A stretch of 49,274 nucleotides of DNA from Hyphomicrobiales bacterium (GTDB taxonomy: Bacteria > Pseudomonadota > Alphaproteobacteria > Rhizobiales > JAJFHB01), in NCBI GenBank assembly GCA_021775615.1, contig JAJFHL010000086.1, positions 1 through 49,274 on the forward strand. The letters run 5' to 3'. This document shows positions 1 through 5,923 of this stretch, piece after piece. The notes under the pieces are model-generated. The model made no database searches. It saw nothing but the letters and a program-made list of their open reading frames with translations, and was not told the DNA's origin. How positions within the stretch are numbered: position 1 is the first letter of the stretch; each line of letters begins with the position of its first letter. The translations under genes were made by a program, and so were the position numbers.

Positions 1-361
1 CGGCCCAAACGTCGAAACCCGCCGGCGCCTGCGGCGAGGGCAGGACGAGCCGTGCCGCGTTGCCGTCCGAAGACGGGTCGACCTTGAAGTCGCCGGCGTC
101 GACCGCGCCTTGCGGCAGCCGTGAAATCAGGTCCGCGACGCCGGGCAGGCTGACCGAAAACTCCGAGTCGACGACACCGTCGTCGTGGCTGACGCTGACC
201 TCGCCGGCACTGTCGGCGCGTCCCTTCACCCGCTCGGGAAAATCGCCCGGATCGGCGCGCAGCTGCGGTGCGCAGACACCCAGCATGAGGGCAAACGTCA
301 GAAGAGCGACGGGATAACCGCACAGTCCGCGGCGGACACGCGCCGCATAGGGTGGCAACAT
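1..361 (-). CDS. Exported protein of unknown function (C-terminus outside window)
   Basis: The minus-strand frame stays open from the ATG at 361 to the window edge, so only the first 120 residues are visible. The N-terminus has an Arg-rich n-region, a hydrophobic core at about residues 17-31 and a possible signal-peptidase site after QLRA (residue 36), which indicates Sec export. The mature part is acidic and polar with no motif I recognise. A GAGG lies about 7 bases before the ATG. Three tandem 13-bp repeats sit directly upstream in the leader. The function cannot be named from this fragment. Confidence 0.6.
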   Translation of the reverse strand, partial: MLPPYAARVRRGLCGYPVALLTFALMLGVCAPQLRADPGDFPERVKGRADSAGEVSVSHDDGVVDSEFSVSLPGVADLISRLPQGAVDAGDFKVDPSSDGNAARLVLPSPQAPAGFDVWA

Positions 362-376
362 GGGAGGCCTCATCCC

Positions 377-415
377 TTGTTAGAGTTCCTGGTTAGAGTT
401 CCTGATTAGAGTTCC
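377..415. repeat. Three tandem 13-bp direct repeats upstream of the exported-protein gene
   Basis: Three contiguous copies of T(T/G)(G/A)TTAGAGTTCC occupy 377-389, 390-402 and 403-415, differing at two positions. They end 16 bases before the start codon at 361 of the minus-strand gene, so they lie in its leader or core promoter. They could be a tandem regulator-binding site or a slippage-prone tract; the sequence does not decide between these. Confidence 0.75.
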
Positions 416-756
416 CAGCGTCGACGCGCCAATAAATGGCGCCTGCCTGCTGTGCCGGGTGGGTAATCCAAAAACACGGCACGGTAGTGGGCCTGGCAAG
501 GCAAAAAAATGGTCAGTTTTGAGCCTTGAGTTGTGTCTTTCGCTCCGTTTATTGATGGTGTCGTCCTTCCGCGGGGACCACGGGGGTGACCCGGACACAT
601 TGTAGGATTGCCGGCACGAAACGTCATTCAGAGATGGGAAGTCCCCATCCCCGGACGTGCCTGAACGGGGCGGCTCACGGCCCCGAACAGACACTGTCAC
701 GTTGTGTAAGGATGGCGCATGGCCGTTCTGCAATTGCACAAAAGCGGAACAACCAC
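416..756. other. Intergenic stretch with no supportable gene
   Basis: The short open frames on both strands have no ribosome-binding site and Arg/Pro/Ser-rich translations typical of chance frames in GC-rich DNA. I see no RNA gene, terminator or long palindrome here. It presumably holds the promoter of the leftward gene that starts at 361. Confidence 0.4.
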
Positions 757-1023
757 TCAAAGCTCCCTAAGGCACCCTTCCGTGCGACCGAACTTGGCCT
801 TCTTGTGCGCCCATTTGACGCCGCGGTTGCATTCTCTGCGGGCACGATCACACGCCACGCTGCCCTTTTTGTGGGTGGCGGAGCCGACGATCATTCTTTT
901 GCTCGTATCTACGGCTTTGTAGACACAGTGAACCTTCGCCTCGGCGGGCGTCGGTACGCTTGAAGCGAGAGCGACGCCAAGTGCGGCGGCGGCAAAGACG
1001 AGGGATTTAAGTACGTGGTTCAT
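757..1023 (-). CDS. Small secreted cysteine-containing protein, function unknown
   Basis: This 88-residue protein starts at the ATG at 1023, which is preceded by AGGAAA at good spacing; a longer frame to 1125 lacks this support. Residues 1-28 form a signal peptide ending near TPAEA. The mature part is very basic, rich in Lys/Arg and His, and carries four Cys (HCVY, ACDR, ECNR, GCLR), enough for two disulfide bonds in the periplasm. The family is not recognised. It stands alone between two intergenic regions, so neighbours give no hint of function. Confidence 0.65.
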   Translation of the reverse strand: MNHVLKSLVFAAAALGVALASSVPTPAEAKVHCVYKAVDTSKRMIVGSATHKKGSVACDRARRECNRGVKWAHKKAKFGRTEGCLREL

Positions 1024-1255
1024 AGCTGGTTTCCTGACAAGTTGTGAGATCGCCGTTACGGCGAACGTGAATGAAAGGCTCAGCCACAATGGATGAGCTG
1101 TCAGGGTTGACGCCATGGCCGGCAAAAAGGTTCACCCAAGCCAAAAATAGTTTGCGGTGCATTGCAGGTCGGGCGTCCTGCGCGACGTTCCAGCACGCTC
1201 ATTCCCGCGGCTGACGGTGGGAGGACCGAATGGACAACCTACTGAAAGCTCACAT

Positions 1256-1372
1256 CTAGAGCGGGATCAGGAAAAGTGGACTCCGGTTTTCCGTCCGATC
1301 CCGCTCTAAAATATTGTAAGCGATCACGTTTTATCGACTTAGGTGATTCAACCTAAGTCGATCGTGATCTAG
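1256..1372. repeat. CTAG-bounded 117-bp intergenic mosaic element, copy 1
   Basis: The element opens with CTAG followed by an inverted repeat (AGAGCGGGATC near 1258 with GATCCCGCTCT near 1296-1307). A second imperfect palindrome follows (CGACTTAGGTGATTCAACCTAAGTCG), and the element closes with GATCGTGATCTAG. Near-identical copies lie at 24327-24443 and 48617-48727. The last CTA at 1369-1371 is the stop codon of the minus-strand gene next to it. The rest of the gap between 1023 and 1256 shows no gene. Confidence 0.85.
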
Positions 1373-1665
1373 AGCCTGATCAGAACCGCGTCTTCGACGC
1401 TTTTGATCAGGCCGGGCTTTGGCTGCGGGATTTTGCCGCCGGCCACGCCCTTCATGACCTTGCGCCGCATTTTCTCAAGGTCCCCCATGCTGTCGTGATA
1501 GGACACCATGATGAGCTGACCCGCGGGGCCACCAACCCTGGCATTGAGAGCGATTTTCAGTCCATAGGCTTTCCTGAGCGCCTTTATTCGCTTCTTTGCG
1601 AATTTCAGGGTGCCGCCCAGATGGCCGGAATTCGGGGTTACGGTTCTCGTGAAAACCACTGTCAT
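1369..1665 (-). CDS. Small conserved-looking cytosolic protein (98 aa), function unknown
   Basis: The start is the ATG at 1665, preceded by AGGGAGTT at ideal spacing; a longer frame to 1743 has no such site. The 98-residue product has no signal peptide. It is basic, with an alternating pattern (TVVFTRTVTPN, QLIMVSYHDS) followed by an amphipathic Lys/Arg helix, which loosely recalls small dimeric alpha/beta-barrel proteins; that fold guess is weak. The stop codon lies inside mosaic element copy 1, so the last residues may have been altered by that insertion. A FNR-like palindrome lies 110-120 bases upstream. Confidence 0.6.
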   Translation of the reverse strand: MTVVFTRTVTPNSGHLGGTLKFAKKRIKALRKAYGLKIALNARVGGPAGQLIMVSYHDSMGDLEKMRRKVMKGVAGGKIPQPKPGLIKSVEDAVLIRL

Positions 1666-1773
1666 TGCGTTAACTCCCTGGTCGCGGGACGATTTCGGTC
1701 CCACATACGGTTCTTGAGCGAGATGACCTCGCCTCAACGGCACAACTCTAGGTAAGATCGGCTCAACGCGTCT

Positions 1774-1787
1774 TTGACCGAGGTCAA
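1774..1787. promoter_or_regulatory. FNR/FixK-like box TTGAC-CGAG-GTCAA
   Basis: A perfect palindrome, with arms extending to TTTGACC/GGTCAAA at 1773-1788, fits the TTGAY-N4-RTCAA pattern bound by FNR/FixK-type regulators. It lies about 115 bases upstream of the 98-residue gene that starts at 1665. The motif match is seen; oxygen or redox control of that gene is inferred. Confidence 0.4.
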
Positions 1788-1908
1788 ACGATCGCTACGC
1801 CGAGGGACGCCCTCTCACCGGGACAGATGTCGCGCATGCGGTCTGCAGATCACCGGGCCGGGGGCCCCGGGAATGACGACGGGAAGGTGGTGCGGCAGCC
1901 GTACGCCG

Positions 1909-2199
1909 TTACCTGGCGCAGCCGAGGATCTTCGGCTTGCCGTTGACGAAGACGTTGGGGCTGAGGATCGGCGTGCCTTCGGAGCAGCCGACAATGACCG
2001 GTTGCCCGTTGATAAGCACGTCGGGCGAGGTGATCGCACCCGGGATGTCCGCGGCGCGTTTGGCGGGGATGCCGTTTGTGAGAACGGATTCGCTACCGGT
2101 GGGGCCCGTGGCGTTGGGCTGGTCCTCATCCGCGGCCACGGGCGCCGGAAGGGTCAGGAGCAGAATGGCGGCAGCGAGTGCGCCGAAGCGATGCATCAT
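1909..2199 (-). CDS. PAAR-motif-like protein with N-terminal signal peptide
   Basis: This 96-residue protein starts at the ATG at 2199 (AGGG five bases upstream; a second ATG follows directly). Residues 1-23 form a signal peptide ending PAPVAA. The rest has three repeats of the PAAR-type pattern: SVLTNGIPAKRAAD, SPDVLINGQPVIVGC and SPNVFVNGKPKILGC. In known PAAR proteins such repeats fold into the cone that tips type VI secretion spikes and bind a metal ion. Here there is no effector extension and no T6SS gene nearby, and the signal peptide suggests a periplasmic or surface location. The two Cys could form a disulfide. Confidence 0.65.
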   Translation of the reverse strand: MMHRFGALAAAILLLTLPAPVAADEDQPNATGPTGSESVLTNGIPAKRAADIPGAITSPDVLINGQPVIVGCSEGTPILSPNVFVNGKPKILGCAR

Positions 2200-2323
2200 G
2201 AACCCTGGGTCCGTGCAGTGTGGCGTTGCGGCAGGTATGGCACAGATTTGCGACACTGTCTGGGCGGCAAATTGAGTAGTGTGTACGGCCACTTGTCCGA
2301 GCACCGAACCTCCGGAGGCCGAA

Positions 2324-3442
2324 ATGCCGATCTCGCTTGACTACTGGACGCGCCGGTCTCCCTTCTTCGAAGGCGCGCGCCGCGCCGGGTGCAAGGGATG
2401 GTCGGTGGCGAACCACATGTATCAGCCGCACTCGTATGACGATCCGGTTGCCGAATACTGGCATCTGGTCAACGGGGTGACCCTGTGGGACGTGGCGACC
2501 GAGCGGCAGGTGGAGATCAGCGGGCCGGATGCGGCAGAGCTGGTCGACCGCCTGACGCCCCGCGACGTCACCGGGGTGGACCCTGGAAAATGCCGCTACA
2601 CCATCATCACCTCGCAGGAAGGCGGGATTGTGAACGACCCGGTCATGCTGCGCCTCGCCAAAGACCGGTACTGGCTTTCGTGTTCCGACAGCGATCTTTT
2701 GCTGTGGGTCAAGGGCATCGCCGTTTACGCCGGTCTGGACGTGCGGATCCATGAGCCGGATGTCAGCCCGGTGCAGATCCAGGGGCCGAAATCGAGAGCG
2801 GTCATCGACGCCCTGTTCGGAGAGGAGATCGCCGGCCTCGCCTATTACACCCTGGCGGAAACCACCCTCGACAACATTCCACTGGTGGTGACGCGCACCG
2901 GCTGGAGCGGCGAGTTCGGCTACGAGGTTTTTCTGCGCGATGGCAGCTTTGGCACCGAGTTGTGGGACCGCATCATCGACGCGGGGATCCCGCACGGTCT
3001 GGTCGTGACCGGGCCATCCGACATCCGCCGGGTCGAGGCCGGTATTTTGGGTTACGGGTGCGACATCGGCCTCGACACCAATCCGTTCGAGGCCGGCATG
3101 GAGCGATTGCTCGACCTCGACAGCGGCCGCGACTTCATCGGCAGGCAGGCCCTCGTGAACATAAGGGACGCCGGCGTGACCCGCCGGATCGTCGGTGTGG
3201 AACTGGCCGGGGCACCGCTCGAGCACGGCGTGTTCACCGAGCGCTGGCCGGTCATCAAGGAAGAGCGGATCGGCGACGTGCTCGTCGCGCTCCATTCTCC
3301 GCGGCTCGAAAAGAACATCGGCTACGCCATGGTCGCCATCAAGCATGCGCGCCCCGGCGCGTCGATGACCGTCAGCTCGCCGGTTGGCGCGTTGGCGGCA
3401 AGAGTGGTCGAGATGCCCTTCGTCAAGGCGGTCAAGGTCTGA
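2324..3442 (+). CDS. GcvT-family aminomethyltransferase, DmdA-like
   Basis: The start ATG at 2324 follows GGAGG by seven bases; an in-frame start at 2279 lacks this. The 372-residue product shows GcvT/DmdA landmarks: YWTRRSPFF at the start, LWDVATERQVEISGPDA (residues 56-72), NDPVMLRLA, EPDVSPVQIQGP, TRTGWSGEFGYEVFL, RRVEAGILGYG and NPFEAGM. Members are tetrahydrofolate-dependent. The GcvT subunit of glycine cleavage moves an aminomethyl group, and DmdA demethylates dimethylsulfoniopropionate. The length and N-terminus resemble DmdA-type stand-alone enzymes, and gcvH/gcvP are absent nearby. The exact substrate (DMSP, a betaine or another methyl donor) cannot be decided here. Confidence 0.75.
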   Translation: MPISLDYWTRRSPFFEGARRAGCKGWSVANHMYQPHSYDDPVAEYWHLVNGVTLWDVATERQVEISGPDAAELVDRLTPRDVTGVDPGKCRYTIITSQEGGIVNDPVMLRLAKDRYWLSCSDSDLLLWVKGIAVYAGLDVRIHEPDVSPVQIQGPKSRAVIDALFGEEIAGLAYYTLAETTLDNIPLVVTRTGWSGEFGYEVFLRDGSFGTELWDRIIDAGIPHGLVVTGPSDIRRVEAGILGYGCDIGLDTNPFEAGMERLLDLDSGRDFIGRQALVNIRDAGVTRRIVGVELAGAPLEHGVFTERWPVIKEERIGDVLVALHSPRLEKNIGYAMVAIKHARPGASMTVSSPVGALAARVVEMPFVKAVKV

Positions 3443-3647
3443 GACTGCATGGCCCGGCGGCGCGGAAACGCGCCGGTGAGACAAGTAGTACCCCGCCCTA
3501 GCTCCTGAGCGGGAGCGTATTTCACTTGTGATTGTCCCTTCCTGGATGCACCACGCCAGAAAACGAGACCCAGATGCACGCTCACTTCATGGGCGCCACC
3601 TTGTCCGAGCTAAACAATTGTTAGGGGGTTGCTGTCAGACTTGGCGG

Positions 3648-4082
3648 ATGTTCGGGTTTGTGGTGGTTTTTTCTTTTCTCTGGGTGGTGTGGGCCATCAG
3701 CCCCCTGTCCACGCCGCTGATCGGCCCGGTCGACAATCCCATCGAGGACATGGCCGTGGTGCTGTGCATCGCGGCGCTGGCGATCCTCATCGCCGCGCGC
3801 ATTCACAGATCACAGCTGTTCACCCGGCGGATCGGGAGCCGGTTCGGCGCATGGACCGCCGCCGCCCTGTTCGCCTTGAGCGTCTATCCGCCCTTCACCT
3901 ATTCCGCCTATGCCGCATTGCCGGGGCCGACGGGCGATTGGGAGTGGTATGATATCCTTTCGATCCTGGCCGGAGACCTGCTCGACGCCTACACGCTGCC
4001 GGGCGTGATCCTCGCGGTCGCCAGCATCGCATGGCTGACCACGATGCTGCTGAATTATCCGGAAGAGAAATCGGCGGACTGA
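3648..4082 (+). CDS. Small integral membrane protein, function unknown
   Basis: The ATG at 3648 is chosen because the first transmembrane helix (GFVVVFSFLWVVWAI) begins right after it. An upstream in-frame GTG/ATG would add a polar, Arg-rich tail. The 144-residue product has about four hydrophobic segments: residues 2-17, 32-49, 69-85 and 115-134. It has no catalytic motif I know. The ribosome-binding site is weak. A 200-base gap separates it from the upstream GcvT-like gene, so it is probably transcribed on its own or by read-through. Confidence 0.55.
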   Translation: MFGFVVVFSFLWVVWAISPLSTPLIGPVDNPIEDMAVVLCIAALAILIAARIHRSQLFTRRIGSRFGAWTAAALFALSVYPPFTYSAYAALPGPTGDWEWYDILSILAGDLLDAYTLPGVILAVASIAWLTTMLLNYPEEKSAD

Positions 4083-4138
4083 CGGGTTTCGGTGTTCGCT
4101 GATCCGAGTTCGGCGCCAGCCTGCTGCTCTAAATTGGT

Positions 4139-4226
4139 TGCCGAGCCGGCCCTCTCCCCCTGCCCAACCACCCGATAAGGATACCCCAGGGGTGGTTGGG
4201 CAGGGGGAGAGGGCCGGTGCCGAGCC
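4139..4226. repeat. Long perfect hairpin element, copy 1 (28-bp arms)
   Basis: The arms at 4146-4173 and 4190-4217 are perfect inverted repeats (beginning CCGGCCCTCTCCCCC) around a 16-base loop. A second copy with identical arms lies at 38428-38499 in the opposite orientation, judged from the related loop sequences. A 9-bp direct repeat, TGCCGAGCC, flanks this copy at 4139-4147 and 4218-4226, as a target duplication might. There is no T-tract, so it is not a standard terminator. Confidence 0.8.
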
Positions 4227-4260
4227 AGATTAAAGACAGCCGGCCGGCGACGGCCACGCT

Positions 4261-4407
4261 TTAAATGAACATGACCGCGTCAATCGGGATCGACTGGAAC
4301 ACCAGAACCGCGCCGAGATCGAAGGCGCGCGCCCGTGCCAGAAGTTCGAAAAAGTCGAGTGCGGATTCGGTCCGCGCGGTGAAAAGCCTGCCGCAACATG
4401 CCGCCAT
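4261..4407 (-). CDS. Possible 48-residue small protein
   Basis: A minus-strand frame from the ATG at 4407 encodes a short peptide with a polar N-terminal half and a hydrophobic C-terminal segment (FDLGAVLVFQSIPIDAV). A GGGGGA lies about ten bases before the ATG. No homology is recognised. It is the only plausible coding signal in the 4082-4702 gap, which otherwise holds the hairpin element at 4146-4217 and no clear feature. Chance is not excluded. Confidence 0.25.
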   Translation of the reverse strand: MAACCGRLFTARTESALDFFELLARARAFDLGAVLVFQSIPIDAVMFI

Positions 4408-4701
4408 TTTTGAAAGTCCCCCAGTAAAGCAGCCTCCAGACATGCGGGTGCCGGCGTGTCGAGGCGGATCGCCTGACGGTGATATGTGCGCCGGTGCGCA
4501 AGGGGGCCACAGTGCCCATAAGAAGTAGGAATTGGCGCTGAAAAAACATCAAATGCGGGCCTTAGTCAATCGAAGGCGCGATCGATGGTTAATGCCCGGC
4601 CGCACAATCACCGCGCAATCGTGACCGAACGTGACCACAATGCCGTCGCCGGTCGTTGCTATCCTTGAAGTCTCGGACCTCAAACAAGGTGGGGACATCA
4701 C

Positions 4702-5178
4702 ATGGCAGCGGTATGGAAGTCGATGCGGGCGGCGTTCTCTTGCCGGGGTCTATTGGCAGTCCTTGCGCTCGTCCACTTGGCCGGCGCCGTGCAGACCGCC
4801 GCCGCACAATCCGCCGGCGAGCGCGCGGCGGTGCTGGCGGCGAACAGCGAGTTCTACCGCGCGTTTCGCGAAGGCGATGTGCAGGCCATGGACCAGGTGT
4901 GGGGCCGGAGCGGCGACATCACGGTGGAACACCCGTCGGGCTGGCGGCTCGAGGGCCGCGCCGACGTGATGCACTCATGGGCCGCATTGATGGCCCGGCC
5001 GCCGCAGATCACCTGCGTGGTGCAGGGGGTGAGCTTCGCCAAGGGCAAGGCGACGGTCTATTGCGAGGAGCAGCTCAACCCCGGCTCGGTGCGCATGAAG
5101 AACATCTTTCACCGCGAAGACGGCGCCTGGAAGATGATCCATCACGGCCCGGTGCCGAAGGACGAGACGGTGAGCTAG
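4702..5178 (+). CDS. Exported SnoaL-like/NTF2-fold protein
   Basis: The ATG at 4702 is preceded by an AGGTGGGG-type site. The 158-residue product has a signal peptide (about residues 1-35, ending TAAAQ). An NTF2/SnoaL-like domain follows: a helical start (NSEFYRAFREGDVQAMDQVWG), then alternating strands, GRADVMHSWAALM, and a closing strand ending WKMIHHGPVP. The DUF4440/SnoaL families are ligand-binding pockets, a few of them enzymes. Export to the periplasm suggests a binding or stress role, which is inference. The stop codon TAG lies in a short repeated CTAG motif. Nothing nearby is co-directional within 500 bases. Confidence 0.7.
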   Translation: MAAVWKSMRAAFSCRGLLAVLALVHLAGAVQTAAAQSAGERAAVLAANSEFYRAFREGDVQAMDQVWGRSGDITVEHPSGWRLEGRADVMHSWAALMARPPQITCVVQGVSFAKGKATVYCEEQLNPGSVRMKNIFHREDGAWKMIHHGPVPKDETVS

Positions 5179-5205
5179 ACCCTTTCCTCTTCTTACGGAA
5201 ACGCT
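5175..5205. repeat. Short CTAG-led repeat (CTAGACCCTTTC...ACGGAA)
   Basis: The 31-base motif CTAGACCCTTTC-N8-TACGGAA-N-CG recurs at 24292-24322, where it directly precedes mosaic element copy 2. Here it provides the TAG stop codon (5176-5178) of the SnoaL-like gene. It looks like another module of the same mosaic repeat system. Confidence 0.6.
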
Positions 5206-5250
5206 TGATGGCCGCTTTTCCGGCGGTCGCCTCTGTGATACAGCGAACGC

Positions 5251-5324
5251 GCCCTGGTCGTTTTGTGGCAAGACATTCCGATTTTTGAGTCGGATTTCGC
5301 AGGGTTCGATTCCCGCTCAGGGCA
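5251..5324 (+). other. tRNA-like sequence with 8-nt anticodon loop (probable pseudo-tRNA)
   Basis: A 74-base stretch folds as a cloverleaf. The acceptor arms are GCCCTGG/TCAGGGC (7 pairs, one G-U). The D arm is GTTT/AGAC around a loop containing GG. The anticodon stem is TCCGA/TCGGA with an eight-base loop, TTTTTGAG. The T loop is TTCGATT on a GC-A-GGG/CCCGC stem with one bulged A, and the discriminator is A. No CCA is encoded. The extra base in the anticodon loop and the bulged T stem argue for a decayed or atypical tRNA. TTG (Gln) would be the anticodon if one T is extra. Confidence 0.35.
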
Positions 5325-5358
5325 CTACGGCCGGTCGCGGACGCGGCGCCAACCGGGG

Positions 5359-5886
5359 TCAGTTCGCGATCGGTTCCTTCATCGCCTCATGGAACACCCG
5401 GTCGATTTCCAGGACATCGACTTCGCCCTCGATGCGCCCGGCAACGTGAATGTTCTTCTCGTTGGTCTTGAGGACGACCAGCGTTGGATAGCGGACCACG
5501 CCGAGCGCCTGTTCCAACTGCCGGGCGCCTTCGTCGACATCGCCATCGCTTATGGAAACCACCACCTGATCGGAGTATTTCGCCAAATCCTTGCTGCGGA
5601 GGAGCGCGATCAGGTTCTTGCAGAACCCGCAATACTCCGAATCGAACAGGATGATCGTGTATTTGCCCTCCTCGAGCGCCTGCTGGTAGGCGCCGAAGGC
5701 GTTGTTGCGGAAGGTTTCGAGGTCGAGCAGCGCGGCATCGGGCGTACTCTGTGACGCGGCGGGAATGACCGGGAACTCCCGGGCGTTTGCGGGAAGCGGT
5801 GAGAAAGCGCCGCCGGCCGCGGCGAACCAGGCGAGCGCCAGGCCGCAGGCCGCGATCTTCTTTCCAGTGTAATGCATGTTCGTCAT
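5359..5886 (-). CDS. Periplasmic thioredoxin-fold protein (CGFC)
   Basis: This 175-residue protein starts at the ATG at 5886 with GGAG six bases upstream. Residues 1-36 are a signal peptide ending LPANA. A thioredoxin fold follows: strand YTIILFDS, active site CGFC at residues 86-89, helix CKNLIALLRSKD, and RYPTLVVL with the usual cis-proline. It probably acts as a disulfide reductase, oxidase or isomerase in the periplasm; the redox direction cannot be read from CGFC alone. It lies 37 bases downstream of the large membrane protein gene on the same strand, which suggests co-transcription. Confidence 0.75.
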   Translation of the reverse strand: MTNMHYTGKKIAACGLALAWFAAAGGAFSPLPANAREFPVIPAASQSTPDAALLDLETFRNNAFGAYQQALEEGKYTIILFDSEYCGFCKNLIALLRSKDLAKYSDQVVVSISDGDVDEGARQLEQALGVVRYPTLVVLKTNEKNIHVAGRIEGEVDVLEIDRVFHEAMKEPIAN

Positions 5887-5923
5887 GACGTGCTCCGTGG
5901 TGATTGGGCGGGATGGGTGTAGG

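Noticed and set aside
2126-3484. A 452-codon minus-strand open frame
   Set aside because: It mirrors the DmdA/GcvT-like gene, whose protein motifs are unmistakable; the antisense translation has no recognisable feature and runs through the PAAR-like leader.
4146-4217. The long hairpin as a Rho-independent terminator
   Set aside because: The stem is far longer than usual, no T tract follows on either strand, and an identical-arm copy sits between def and fmt within a likely operon.
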